The notes under the pieces are model-generated. The model made no database searches and was not told the DNA's origin. It worked only from the letters and a program-made list of their open reading frames with translations. Shown here in pieces: positions 10,619 to 23,266 of a DNA stretch of 64,000 nucleotides; position 1 is the first letter of the stretch, and the number at the start of each line of letters is the position of its first letter. The stretch comes from Owenia fusiformis (lineage: Eukaryota; Annelida; Polychaeta; Sabellida; Oweniidae): assembly GCA_903813345.2 (NCBI GenBank), contig CAIIXF020000003.1, positions 16,506,931 through 16,570,930 on the forward strand, written 5' to 3'. The position numbers and the translations under genes are program-made.

Positions 10619-13600
10619 ATGATTAAGCAATATATATTGGCGATTTATTTTATATTAGGACTTACAGTTGGTTTGATAATTTCGTACATAGCAGCAAACT
10701 TTGGAAATATAGTTCTGGACCCGACAATAAGAAACAAGCTCAGACGTTCAGAAGTTGGACAAGCAGCACGTTTTTCGTTACACAATGGCACACGTTCTCG
10801 AATATCTTTCCGAAATCCACAATCTCACGAAGAGATTGATTCTATCAAAGGACCAGAAAGGCCATTTTCATTTAATGATGGACATCGTCACCATGGTAAG
10901 AATATACATGTATTTCCTTCGCTTATTTAATTAAATTTTTCAATGTGACAATCCCTCTGTCATATAATCTGCATTCTAATTGTAATTAATTGAACATTGA
11001 CAAGTGAAATATCAACCATTGTTGTTGTTGAACTTCGAGACCTAACCCCCCTATCACAGTTCTAGTTCTAGTTCACAGTTCTAGTTCTTACCCGTTCTTG
11101 CCAGTCCTACGAAAACGTCGTGAAACGGGCTCAATCTGGCTATGGTCGGGAAATATGTCTAAATTAATTAGCTACTTCGTTCATAAACAGTCTTCAACAC
11201 GTCCATCTCAATCGCAGTTCGTTCAGGTCGCACCACGTCGGTGTGAACGTCGCATAACGCGTCCTTTAGTCTAGAAGGTTATCATGACCTGATTACAGAA
11301 CGATATGGTCGCCATCGAATTTTGAATCGATTCAAAATTCTAAATCACATTCCCCGTCCGGGAAAGTCCATGACGTTCGTAAACAGACCGTAGAACGTTG
11401 TAGCTACGTTCATTCCGTTCTTAAAACCAGTTTTGAAGAACGCAGTGGCAGCTTGCTTGGTGTGATAGCTATACGTTTGCTAACTCGTTGATAAAAACGT
11501 TCTTAATCAGTTTTAACCTGTTTGCAATTAGTTGTACCTCGTTCTCAATACGTCCTCAGACAGTCAACTCGTTGTTAAAACGTCCCTAGTACGATTGAAG
11601 TACAACGGTTCCGTTCGTAGTACGTCCAGCTCGTCGTTAATAGGTTGTCACTCGTTCTAATTGTAGAACGTGACGACCAAGAGAACATTTTGAGCATGTT
11701 CTAAGTTCTAAAAGACCTACCCGTTCGAGTACGTTCGATGACGTTTGTAAATAGACCCCCAAACGGTTCTAAGTACGCCCAGTCCGTTCGTACACAGTTG
11801 AAGCCCGTTTTCGAGAACGTAGTGAGAACTAGTTTGGTGTGATAGTAAGGTAATGTTGAAAAACGTCTAAAAAACAAATATCCAAATCATCAAAAAGTAA
11901 CGTAAAATAACAGCATTACACTCCCTCCATAACCCTGCTATAGGTTTGTTGAACCTGAAAAAACATATCGATTTTTTGTTAAATAAAGTTAACAAATTCA
12001 ATTGCCTGCCTAATTCGTACTTTTTGCAAGGACTCGGGATGGATAGATATTCTGTCATATGACTTGCGGCAAACCTACCATTTCCCATTAGTTTCCATGG
12101 GAATGTCGATTTTCAAAAATTCATCAAATTTATCATCAATTTTCGACTTATTTTAATTGAGGAAAATATTGAAAAAATTAGAGGCATTGGATATAAAGTC
12201 AAACTACATTTCCATCAATAGTATAAGTATTTTCACCGCAGGTTAAGTAAACAAAAATTCAAAGGTAAATAGACTTTAATACAGGGTGATCATTAAGTTC
12301 TGGGAATTGGTCTGCCATTTCAGGATTTTTCAACCATTTGAGTTGAAATTTTCAGCAAGTGTGCATTGTATAATTCTGAATTGACAAGCAATGTTTCATA
12401 TACATATTACATCTACAATTTATTTTATTGTAATTACAAAATAAGTAAAAGTGGTTCGCGGGTCAGCAAATTTTGACTGATGTTAATTTGAAAATTTCCT
12501 ACCAAAACATATTCATCTTGCCTAGATGGTTGCTTCAAACTACTTGTACTGGAGGCAGAACAGTACTCTTGAAGTCATTTATTCAGAAGTATTATTCATT
12601 GCTGAGAGGATCATTTCATTTATGGTTGTTTCCATTAGCCTAAACGCAGATGCGTTGTTGACAAACTTAGTCCATAAAGATGTGTTCCAGTCCTCCCTTT
12701 GGTATCCCTTGAAGATTTGCTCAAGCCGTTGAATTCAGTCCCTTATCGAAATCAAACTTATGACCTCTCATATAATGCTTTAGCACCCAAAATGTAGTGA
12801 AGCCTAATAGTGCTTCATCTGGTGAATATTGTCTGATGAATACGGGGCAGTAATAACTTGTGTGAACCCTAATTCTTCAAGAGTACTATTGGCAGCTGGA
12901 GTAATGGGAAGGAGCAAAGTCATAATGGAAGATAACTTCCCGCTATTTTTGGTCATGATTGTGACTTTGAGATGCTGATGAATGGTACGAAAATAGAGCA
13001 AAGTACACTCTTATATAACAATAAAGATGCTACTTTAGAAACTAAAGTTAGATGTATTTGAAAAATATAAAAAATCACAGAAATATGTCCACCAAATAGG
13101 CATTTATTAACCATAGTTTTGGATCAAGCAAAATTTGAATTCATTTTTATTTTACTTGACCCGCTACGCCATTCGTCATGTTGCTATGGTAACAATAATT
13201 ATCCATTGTGACATCAGGTGACTATGAGACTGTTTTATCCAACCCAAAATTACATTCCCCATTTACCTTGAAAATTTCAAGTAAATTGGTTGAAAAATAA
13301 TGAAATGACAGATAAATTCCCAGAACTTAGTGATCACCCTGTACGTAGTTCAATGGGGGAGCTGAGGTTGCCAAACTTACGAGGGTATATCATAAAGTTC
13401 TCATAATATTTCTCTAATTTTTTTATTTTTCAACATATTCTCATGAAATTTTCATAGAATCTGCAGTATAGAATACTGTATTAATCTATCAAGAAATATT
13501 TGGTATAACAGAAATATTAGATAAGTAATAGTTGCCATAGAAACCGGAAATCAAGGCACCCGGGGCAAATAAAAATAATTGAGATATAATGAGCTTTATT

Positions 13601-15948
13601 AACCTTGTTTACATACATAATAAACTCTCATAAGTTATCAAATACATTAAAATGTTATATTGAATATGTTGTTAAATGCTTTTACTATAAGATAAATTGA
13701 TCATGTGAATTGTGTGATGTCATAGGGGATGCTTACATGCTTCATTAGATGTGATACCAGACTCTGAGAATCAAAGCTTAATGATCAGAAATGACTGAGT
13801 TAGATAAGGCATAGATGCAGGGATCGCAGAAAAATAATATTCATACTGATAAAAAGTCTAGTTTAGTTCGAAAAATCCTTTGCTCATACTAAAGATGATC
13901 TTAAACAAATATGTTGCAAAGATATCAATAAAATTACACCCTATGTGTGGTCTATTATTTATTTAAGATGAACTAAAGTGGAAAATCAACTTTCCTTGGA
14001 ATATTTGACAAAACAGTTGTAGTGTCTAACATCACTTCTAATGACGCATCACAATCATCCATTATGAGATCACACAGTTTACATCATGACCATTATAATA
14101 GTTCAAAACAGTCAAGAATACATGGTGTTTAACAATTTGATGTGTTTCATAGCTTATTTAATAACTTATGCATTTAAACATGGTTAGTTGGGGCTATTCT
14201 TGCAAGATTTTTTATTTGCCCCGGGTGCCTTGGTTTCCGGTTACTATGGCAACCATTTCTTAAATAATATTTCTGTTATACCAAATTTATTTTGATAGAT
14301 AAATGCAGCATTGTATACTACACATTCTTTGAAAAATTCATCAGAATATATTGAGAAATAAAAAAATTAGAGAGATATTATGAGAACTTTATGATATACC
14401 CTCGTATGGAGGGGAGTGTAGGTCGAGTTCATTTGACTACCTCTACCGCGGCTCTGGAAATTTTTACCATGAGTAATTTTCCCTTCAAAATTTACTCTTA
14501 CAATGTAACCATAGTCATGTGTCTGTTATTTTTAGATAACATCACTTCAGCAGAGACACTATATAAGACAGTGCGTGTACTTTGCTGGATCATGACTAGT
14601 CCACAGAATCTGAAAAGTAAGGCTCAACATGTCAGGGCCACCTGGGCAAAACGCTGCAATATCATTATCTTCATTAGCTCTGAAACAAATAATGATTTCC
14701 CAACTGTGGGGGTTAATACAACTGAAGGCAGGGAACATTTAACTGCTAAAACAATGCAGTCATTCAAATACTGCTGGGATAACTATAAGGACCAAGCTGA
14801 TTGGTTCCTCAAAGCTGATGATGATACGTTCGTCATTGTAGAAAACCTAAGATATTTACTATCAGCTTATAAACGGACAGATCCTATATTCTTTGGACAT
14901 AAGTTTAAAACAAATGTAAAACAGGGTTATTTCAGCGGTGGTGGAGGTTATGTGTTATCTCACGAAGCCTTAAAACGATTTGCTGAGAAAGGATTGCAAA
15001 ATGCAACACATTGTCCTCCAGATGGTGGCTCAGAAGATGTACAGATGGGAAGGTGCATGGAGTATCTGGGGGTCGTCGCGGGAGATTCAAGAGATGCTAT
15101 GGGACGTAGTCGCTTCCATTGTTTCACTCCTCAAGATCATCTCAATGGTTTCTACCCTGATTGGTACTATAAATACGATGCTTATGGAGCTAAGGATGTT
15201 AGTAGATGTTTTACCTAGCCTTTACCAAACCCATTTGTCTCCCAAACACATATAATAGTGTGGGGTATATTACTGTCCGTTCATCTGTCCAAATGATTTA
15301 CTCTTAACTACCATGGGTACACGCCACCATCGTGTAAAACTAGGAATAAAACACCTAAAGATATAGAGCCAACAAAAAATTCTAAAAAGCCAACCCAATG
15401 TCCCAAACGAGATCCCATATATTCTTCTTATTAAAATGGATTCAAGCAATACTATCCCACATGAATCCATTTGTTGAGACTCGATCATCTTGCGTTCTTC
15501 TGAGAATGATAAATAACACAAAATGACCACTCAATTCTACTTATTATTCCACAGAAATATGTACCCTGCCTAGATTTCTTGTAAGGGCTCTCAGAACCGC
15601 GAATGACCGCCATGTTTGAAATGAATATATCATTAAATCAGTAAATAGAGCTTCACGCAAGTCACACTATCTAAACTGCCCTGTGCCTGTAAATTTGAAG
15701 TGATATCTTTGTCTACTAAAAAATACCTCAGTGTTGAAAATACATGTTGAACTGTATGCAATGCATGATTGTAGGGTCCAGGAAACATGAGCGACTATGC
15801 GATTTCATTCCACTATGTTGACCCGAAAATGATGTACCATTTAGAATTCTTCACGTATCACCTGCGTCCATATGGCATCATCACTGGCAGCCAGGACCTC
15901 AATGCCAAAACAAGTCTGAAGATTGACAATCCGATTCATGAGACTTAA
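10619..15948 (+). CDS. C1GALT1-like: C1GALT1-like glycoprotein beta-1,3-galactosyltransferase, copy 1 (3 exons)
   Basis: Predicted core 1 synthase-type GT31 enzyme: adds galactose in beta-1,3 linkage to O-linked GalNAc in the Golgi. Exons 10619-10895, 14536-15197 and 15775-15948 give 370 aa, near the 363 aa of the human protein. Splice sites: donor ATG/GTAAGA, acceptor TTTTTAG/ATAAC (phase 1); donor GAT/GTTAGT, acceptor TTGTAG/GGTCC (phase 0). Residues 5-25 are a transmembrane anchor. VLCWIMTSP (107-115) and RATWAKRCN (126-134) are family blocks; DDD at 187-189 is the metal/UDP-binding motif; SGGGGYVLS (226-234) and ED (259-260) follow; the last exon has GPGN-SD and SFHYVDP. Intron 1 (3.6 kb) carries nested TA-transposons absent from copy 2. 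An ATG at 14391 in frame with exon 2 is intronic. Core 1 function is by homology; related GT31 activities are possible. Confidence 0.92.
11051..11845 (+). mobile_element. CGTTC-rich TIR element (CTATCACA ... TGTGATAG) in intron 1 of copy 1
   Basis: About 795 bp with termini CTATCACA and TGTGATAG, densely packed with GTTCG/CGTTC and ACGTTC words in both orientations. A second copy in opposite orientation lies at 28301-33264, broken by other insertions. The corresponding part of copy 2's intron (about 19090-19605) lacks it. No coding capacity; a non-autonomous DNA transposon is the likeliest reading. The repeated CGTTC words may be subterminal transposase-binding sites (inference). Confidence 0.65.
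12282..13341 (-). mobile_element. Mariner-like TA element 'family 3' (CAGGGTGATCATTAAG TIR), decayed
   Basis: TIRs CAGGGTGATCATTAAGTTC and GAACTTAGTGATCACCCTG, flanked by TA (12280-12281, 13342-13343), 1060 bp. Removing it restores the family 1 sequence around ACTTTAA-TA-CGTAGTTCAATGG. On the minus strand, around 12560-13000, fragments resemble the C-terminal part of a mariner transposase (a PYS-D motif region and downstream), with stops. This coding assignment is tentative. Confidence 0.75.
13380..14404. mobile_element. TA-target foldback element 'family 2' (CGAGGGTATATCATAAAG TIR)
   Basis: Long inverted arms: CGAGGGTATATCATAAAGTT at the left, its reverse complement at the right, extending about 200 bp each and including ATATTTCTGTTATACCAAA and CCCGGGTGCC segments. 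TA flanks at 13378-13379 and 14405-14406. It sits in the right TIR of family 1, splitting AACTTA / TGGAGGGG. No ORF of note, so non-autonomous. Confidence 0.85.
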
Positions 15949-17459
15949 TAACAATACTCTGAGTGCACAGGGTCATCTGGTCATGGCCAGGATCAATGAA
16001 TAGCCAAGGAAACGTCTATATAGGTCACGTACGAATTCAGTGAACTGCAGTTTGAAGGCAATTTGACGCAGTGACGAGGCTCTTACCTGGGTATACAAAA
16101 CATTTGAAAGCTCGTGAATATTCGGAAAGTATTTAATTGTCATGAAGTATATTATATCATCCAGAAAAGGTTTTATTTCATATTGAAAGAAAACTTTGGT
16201 TGTAAACATTTTTATATATTAGATATTTTTTCATGTTTTCAATGTATTTATGTGTATTTAATCTATCGCTATATGTGTATTAGTTTTTTGTACACATTAA
16301 CAGGCCCGTGGCCCTCTCCCTTCTGGATTTTCGGGGCCACCCCTGGTGTCTTGTTAATAATACCTTTGACATTACGAAGGGTAGTTGGTTTAGCCTGGTA
16401 AAAATGTATTTGTGGGTGGGATGAAGTTTTAGAACCCCCCTCTTACCAAAAGCTGGCTACGGGCATGCACAACCATATAGAAATTGATTAATTGTCAATT
16501 TTAATTTCAATCCATTTCATAATGTCCTATACATTGAAAAATCAAGCCGCTAGACGCCCAGAGGCGTATGTAACACATTTATTGGTGTTTACAACACAGT
16601 GTACGCTTTGCCTCATTTGCTTACTTTGTTATTTTACTTATTGTAATCATAATATGGAAATAAATATAACATGACATAACATAATTATTCAGTGTGAATG
16701 CTTAAATGGTACAAAAGCCTAGTTCAAGTCAGAGTAACATTTAGGGTAAAGATCTTTAACCATTAACCAGCAGGCATACCCGACCAGGTGAGGGAGGGGA
16801 GAGCTCGGGGAGCTTTTCCCCTTGCCAGAAATTCTTTCAAAATCATGCAGTTTTCCACCATTCTGAGTACGCAACCCAAAATGTGTGTAATAAAGATTTA
16901 CTTCCCTGGTTTCTCAAAATCTGCTTTGAACTGTACCATTGGATTTCTTTGAGAAATTCCACAAAGAGAAAATTCTGGGGATTAAGGAATGTGTACAGTT
17001 TACATAATTTGAGAAAGTATTGGCATATATAAAGCCTATTTAAAAACAGCATTTATATCATTTAAAAGCGTTGATTATCAATGATCTTCAGCCCTCTGAA
17101 GTTTGAAAAATTAAAATACCCGAGTGTTTATCCATATTTAATCCTTGAAAATGACAAATATTTTTGGGGATTATATGGTGCAATCTTAAGATCAATAAAA
17201 TATTTTAAAGTGTATTGATGTTTTTTGTTTGTTGAAAAACATAAGGAAATGCATGAAAAAACTCCCGCAATTCATTCGACAAACAACTCCCCCTCCTTTT
17301 TTCTTTTACCTAGTTCCAAAGATATCGGCGTTTGATTTTTGGAAAATCCCCATAAACCGCTATCAATATGGATTTGCAAAAGTGTCATTTTTCAAAAAGT
17401 CCACTATATATAGCTATTTTTTATTTTTATTTATTCTTATTTATTTATTCTCTTAGTTC

Positions 17460-17970
17460 TTTGAAATATTTTCCACGGTTTATTTTCTTTTTGATCTTTT
17501 TATAAATTGAGTTTTGTTGATAAGCTTTTTAGAAGTAGCAAAAATTGGGAAATGATCTGATATGTCATTATAAATTATTCCACATAAGTCGATTTTAGGG
17601 TCATTAGTGAAAATATTATCTATTGAGGTAGCAGATGTGGATGTTGCCCTGGTTGCTTTATAAATGACAGGTAAGAGATTGTAAGCAGTCATTGTATTAT
17701 AGAAACTTTCTGTAAGGTCATGTTCAAAAGATTTAAAGAGGTCGATGTTGAAATCTCCAGCAATACCATATAATGTACTTTGTTGTTTTTTTCGAAATAA
17801 TGGACAAATAAATATCGAGGTCATTGTTGAATTCTTCAATATTGACATTAGGAGGCTTGTAGATACTAGAATATAGTTACTAGAATATTATTCTTTCCAC
17901 CCTCTACAATAATTTCTACAGTTATGACATCACAGTTGTTATTGTTAAATCTAAGGTCAGGTCTATCTTT
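17460..17970 (-). pseudogene. LINE endonuclease fragment (copy 1 of duplication)
   Basis: Minus-strand fragment of an exonuclease-endonuclease-phosphatase domain: GDFNIDLFKSFEHDLTESF followed by a conserved SIDNIFTND block, typical of a Jockey/CR1-group LINE. It is frameshifted and lacks the RT. The same fragment, longer, occurs in copy 2 at 24320-25130, so the LINE inserted before the segmental duplication. Confidence 0.75.
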
Positions 17971-18693
17971 AGTTTTTAGTGCACCATTAATAAAAATACC
18001 AGTCTGCACTATTATTCACCTTATTCAAATTCTAATGATTTTCTAGTTGTCTAAAAAAGGGTCGGGCTAAATCCCCATTGACACACTGCTGAAAAACCTT
18101 TAAAAGTGCATTTACTCTTACAAGGATTACAATTTTAATGTGAAATCACAATCCACGTGTCAATAAGATCATATAGTTACATTTCAATGGTGTTTTAAGT
18201 TTAGCCAAATGGAAGTACTTCATAAATCAAGAAATTAGGTGACTCTGGCAATACATTTACATGTATTCCAGCCCTACCATAGCCCTACCAATACCCACGA
18301 TGCCATCTATTTCTCATTTATATGGAAAAGGATACGCATTTTTATCCGATCTGAAATTTCGAATTTTCAAGCTAACGTTCATCAAGCATGGGAGAGATAC
18401 GTGGCTGCGTGATATATACCTTATATTATGTATGTACATGTAAGTGTCAAAGATAAACAATAAACAGAAATCATTCTTTTGACATATTGTTTGAGTTTCA
18501 TATGTATAAATCACAACGTTGACTTTGAATACACATAATCTTGAATAGAGCCATACAACTTAATTTACAACAACTTCGTTAAAAACATAATTTCCGGAGA
18601 ATGAGATATACTCATGAAAAATAGAAACATTTCGATTTAGATTAGAATAAAATATACAAATGTAATGCAAATCGTTAGGAATCGACAATTAAA

Positions 18694-21182
18694 ATGATTA
18701 AGCAATATATGTTGGCGATTTATTTTATATTAGGACTTACAGTTGGTTTGATAATTTCGTACATAGCAGCAAACTTTGGAAATATAGTTCTGGACCCGTC
18801 AATAAGAAACAAGCTCAGACGTTCAGAAACTGTACAAGCAACACGTTTTTCGTTACATAATGGCACACGTTCTCGAATATCTTTCCGAAATCCACAAACT
18901 CACGAAGAGATTGATTCTATCAAAGGACCAGAAAGGCCATTTTCATTTAATGATGGACATCGTCACCATGGTAAGAATATATTTCCTTCGCTTGTTTAAT
19001 TAAATCTTTCTGTGTGACAATCCCACTGTCATATAATCTGCATTCTAATTGTAATTGCTTGAACATTGACAAGTGAAATATCAACCATTGTCAAGTTGTA
19101 AAAATGAAATTTGACAAGCTCTTGATATAATATTCAAAGTAACTATGTTATAGATTATCTATGAGTACTGGGATTTATAGGAATAATAGCCAAGGGCCTC
19201 GTTTATCCAACTTAAACCCCACACTGACTCTTATAAAAGATAAATTGCCTGAGATCCAATTTTAGGAATTCCGATTTCTTTTCTATTGACTACGAGGTAA
19301 GTGTATATTCAGAAGTGAGTGGGTGTAACTAGCTAAGCTTCAGTACACTGTACATGTAACAGATCTGGCATGAAAAATGCCTAAAATTAAATGAACCCTC
19401 CTTTTTGGCGATCTTTTTTTATATAAAACTACCTCCAAATGGGTTAAATGTGATTTATCGTTTTTTGATGACCAAAGATATTTGAGGAATTTATAAAAAT
19501 GATAATTTAAAACTTTATATTGAGTGAAAAGAGCAAGAAAACAGAAAACTATATATTTTGATGGGCGATAATAGGTTTGCGTTTCGCATTTTAGGCCTGA
19601 GATACTGTTGAAAAATATCTAAAAACAAATATCCAAATCATCAAAAAGTAACGTGAAATAACAGCATTAGGTCGAGTTCATTTGACTACCTCTACCGCGG
19701 CTCTGGAAATTTTTACCGTGAGTAATTTTCCCTTCAAAATTTACTCTTACAATGTAACCATAGTCATGTGTCTGTTATTTTTCAGATAACATCACTTCAG
19801 CAGAGACACTATATAAGACAGTACGTGTACTTTGCTGGATCATGACTAGTCCAAAGAATCTGAAAAGTAAGGCTCAGCATGTCAGGGCCACCTGGGCAAA
19901 ACGCTGTAATATCGTTATCTTCATTAGCTCTGAGACAAATAATGATTTCCCAACTGTGGGGGTTAATACAACTGAAGGCAGGGGACATTTAACTGCTAAA
20001 ACAATGCAGTCATTCAAATACTGCTGGGATAACTATAGGGACCAAGCTGATTGGTTCCTCAAAGCTGATGATGATACGTTCGTGATTGTAGAAAACTTGA
20101 GATATTTACTATCAGCTTATAAACGGACAGATCCTATATTCTTTGGACATAAGTTTAAAACAAATGTAAAACAAGGTTATTTCAGCGGTGGTGGAGGTTA
20201 TGTGTTATCTCACGAAGCCTTAAAACGATTTGCTGAGAAAGGATTGAAAAATGCAACACATTGTCCTCCAGATGGTGGCTCAGAAGATGTACAGATGGGA
20301 AAGTGCATGGAGTATCTGGGGGTCGTCGCGGGAGATTCAAGAGATGCTATGGGACGTAGTCGCTTCCATTGTTTCACCCCTCATACTCATCTAAATGGAG
20401 ACTACCCTGCTTGGTACTATAATTACGATGCTTATGGAGCTAAATATGTTAGTTTATGTTTACCTAGACTTTACCAAACCCATTTGTCTTCCAAACACTT
20501 ATTGGTGGGGGTATATCACTGTCCGTTCATCTGTCCAAATGATTTACTCTTAACTGCCACAGGTACCCGCCTTGTATACCATCGTGTAAAACACCTAAAG
20601 ATATGGAGCCAACAAAAAGTTCTAAAAAGCCAACCAAATGTTCCAAACGAGATCCCCTGTTCTTCTTATTAAAATGGATTCAAGCAATACTATCCCACGT
20701 GAATCCACTTGTTGAGACTCGATCATCTTGCGTTCTTCTGAGAATGATAAATAACACAAATTGACCACTCAGTTCTACTTATTATTCCACAGAAATATTT
20801 ACCCTGCCTAGATTTCTTGTAAGGGCTCTCAGAACCGCGAATGACCGCCATGTTTGAAATGAATATATCATTAAATCAGTAATAGAGCTTCGCGCAAGTC
20901 ACACTATCTAAACTGCCCTGTGCCTGTTTTGAAGTGATATCTTTGTCTACCAAAAAGTACCTCAGTGTTGAAAATACATGTTGAACTGTATGTAATGCAT
21001 AATTGTAGGGTCCAGGAAACATCAGCGACTATGCAATTTCATTCCACTATGTTGACCCGAAAATGATGTACCATATAGAATTCTTCACGTATCACCTGCG
21101 TCCATATGGCATCATCACTGGCAGCCAGGACCTCAATGCCAAAACAAGTCTGAAGTTTGACAATCCGATTCATGAGACTTAG
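18694..21182 (+). CDS. C1GALT1-like: C1GALT1-like glycoprotein beta-1,3-galactosyltransferase, copy 2 (3 exons)
   Basis: Paralogue of the gene at 10619. Exons 18694-18970, 19786-20447 and 21009-21182 have the same lengths and phases (277, 662, 174 nt), giving 370 aa. I count about 21 amino-acid differences from copy 1 (roughly 94% identity): six in exon 1, twelve in exon 2 (clustered near the exon end, where [12 protein letters not shown] becomes [12 protein letters not shown]), three in exon 3. All key motifs are kept: anchor 5-25, DDD 187-189, [11 protein letters not shown]. The acceptor of exon 2 is TTTTTCAG. Intron 1 is compact (815 bp) because it lacks the transposons of copy 1. Both copies look functional. 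The reading frame continues past the exon 2 donor to 20672 by chance. Confidence 0.92.
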
Positions 21183-21504
21183 GAACAATAATCTGAGTAC
21201 ACAGGTCATCTAATCTGATCATGGCCAGGATCAATGAATAGCCAAAAAACGTCTATATAGGTCACCTACGAGTTGAGTGAACTGCAGTTTGAAGGCAATT
21301 TGACGAGGCTCTTACCTGGGTATACAAAACATTTGAAAGCTCGTGAATATTCGGAAAGTATTTAATTGTCATGACGTTTATTATATCATCCAGAAAAAGT
21401 TATATTTCATATTGAAAGAAAACTGTGGTTGTAGACATTTTTATATATTAGATATTTCTTTATGTTTTCAATGTATTTATGTGTATTTGATCTATATCGC
21501 TATA

Positions 21505-22658
21505 TCGTCCCATTATTTCCACATTGTTATAACTCACTTTTTACAGGTTTTAAGACAAGTATACTATCTTTCTCAATTTTTCACGAGAAATTCATTTCTG
21601 AGGTCCATTTCAATGGATCTCATCTCCTTTTGGAGATATCCAGTGCCACATTGTTATAAGTGCAAAATGAGGAAAAAATATTTAGGCCCACCTTGTCATA
21701 TCCGTTTGGGTAGGCAGCAGAGCCAATCAGATACATGATTTTGATCATGTGACAAATAGTTATAACAAAGTGGAAATAATGGAACGATCTTTTACTTGTA
21801 TACTTTGCAGGTAATTAACAAAGGAGATCATATATCATGACACCATACATGTGGTACAAACAAGAGAAAGCAGATTTGACATTATTTGTAACAAAAAAGT
21901 TCATTCAGTTAACTTAATCAATTACTGACCCTGTTATGGCCTTTTTACCTTTGTCATGTACCTTTTAAAGATCTGGTGGATTTATCCAAAATATTTACAA
22001 TTTTTCGCACTTAAGTTGGGTTGTCATGGCAACCACTTGACCAATCATAATCAAACTTTTCATAGCAACTAATTATAGGTAGATACATAATCCCTAGAAA
22101 TATGAATGTGATTGAAGGTATATAACAGAAAGTATTGATGATTATCATAGTGCCCCCTCATAAAAGTAGCCAGGGGGTATAAATGGCAATAATTCGCAGA
22201 TGCTGAAAAACTAGACCCTATTATTTTCAAAATCAATGAGAAATGATATGTTTCACATAATTAACATAATTAGAGAAATGCAATCCTGTAAGCAAAAACA
22301 TGGATCAAGCTCATCCAGAACCTTATCAGTCAAAATGGAACACTATAGTCATATTCTTTATAATTAGATGGGCAGAATAATGGAATACAAGACAATAACA
22401 AAATGAAAGTGAATAAAAATTCACTTTTCAGGGTTATTTTGATATTTCAAAAACAAGAAACCATAAAAAAGATGTGTTTTATTCATTGTTTATCCGTGAT
22501 TTTTGGTCTGCAAGGCCTTCATATACAAATGATTACCTATAATAAAAATTAAGTTTTTAAAATATTCTACTCAAAAGTTATGAAGACCTAAACTTCAACC
22601 TCTGATTTCTCAATATCAGCGAAAATGCAATTGTAACGATGTGGAAATAATGGGACGA
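21505..22658. mobile_element. TA-target TIR element (TCGTCCCATTATTTCCACAT) in the 3' flank of copy 2
   Basis: TIR TCGTCCCATTATTTCCACAT at the left and ATGTGGAAATAATGGGACGA at the right, flanked by TA. Copy 1 has the empty site at about 16272-16290 (CGCTATATGTGTATTAG). A further inverted copy of the TIR (GTGGAAATAATGGAACGATC, about 21770-21790) inside suggests a second truncated relative. It is 1154 bp with no coding capacity seen. Confidence 0.82.
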
Positions 22659-23266
22659 TATGTGTATTAGTTTTTTTGTACACATTAACAGACCCGTGGC
22701 CCTCTCCCTTCTGGATTTTCGGGGCCATCCCCGGTGTCTTGTTAATAATACCTTTGACATTACGAAGGGTAGTTGGTTTAGCCTGGTAAAAATTTATTTG
22801 TGGGTGGGGTGAAGTTTTAGAACCCCCCTCTTACCAAAAGCTGGCTAAGGGCATGCACAACCATATAGAAATTGATTAATTGTCAATTTTTATTTCAATT
22901 CATTTCATTATGTCTTGTATATATACATTGAAAAATCAAGCCGCTAGACGCCCAGAGGCGTATGTAACACATTTATTGGTGTTTACAACACAGTGTACGC
23001 TTTGCCTCATTTGCTTACTTTGTTATTTTACTTATTGTAATCATAATATGGAAATAAATATAACATGACATAACATAATTATTCAGTGTGAATGCTTAAA
23101 TGGTACAAAAGTCTAGTTCAAATCAGAGTAACATTTAGGGTAAAGATCTTTTACCATTTCCCAGCAGGCATACCCGGCCAGGTGAGGGAAGGGAGAGCTG
23201 GGGGAGCTTCTCCCCTGGCAAGAAATTCTTAAAAAAATCATGCAGTCTTCCACCATTCTGAATACT

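Larger units (their letters stand above)
11919..14418. mobile_element. TA-target TIR element 'family 1', host of two nested insertions
   Basis: TIR CACTCCCTCCATAA at the left and GGAGGGGAGTG at the right, flanked by TA on both sides (11917-11918, 14419-14420). In the duplicated gene the uninterrupted site reads AACAGCATTAGGTCGAG (near 19665), which is the empty site with a single TA. A clean relative of the same family is 28327-29201 (875 bp). Two other TA-elements are inserted in it (12282-13341 and 13380-14404). TA target duplication points to the Tc1/mariner superfamily or similar. Confidence 0.88.
10261..18005. repeat. Tandem segmental duplication, copy 1 (about 7.7 kb)
   Basis: This block aligns with 18341-24928 in the same orientation, from the shared phrase ATCTGAAATTTCGAATTTTC at the left (10271 and 18349) through the whole C1GALT1-like gene, its 3' flank and a LINE endonuclease fragment. 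It ends where copy 2 continues the LINE and copy 1 does not. Copy 1 is longer mainly because intron 1 holds nested transposons. Confidence 0.85.

Noticed and set aside
14391-14535. An ATG at 14391 in frame with the galactosyltransferase exon 2, as an alternative start
   Set aside because: It lies in the transposon terminus and intron, the exon 2 acceptor is conserved between both copies, and the phase-1 join to exon 1 restores the family's N-terminal anchor.
20448-20672. Extension of the copy 2 exon 2 frame to 20672
   Set aside because: It reads through the conserved donor; splicing to 21009 gives the conserved GPGN/SFHYVDP block instead, and copy 1 has an early stop in the equivalent intron.
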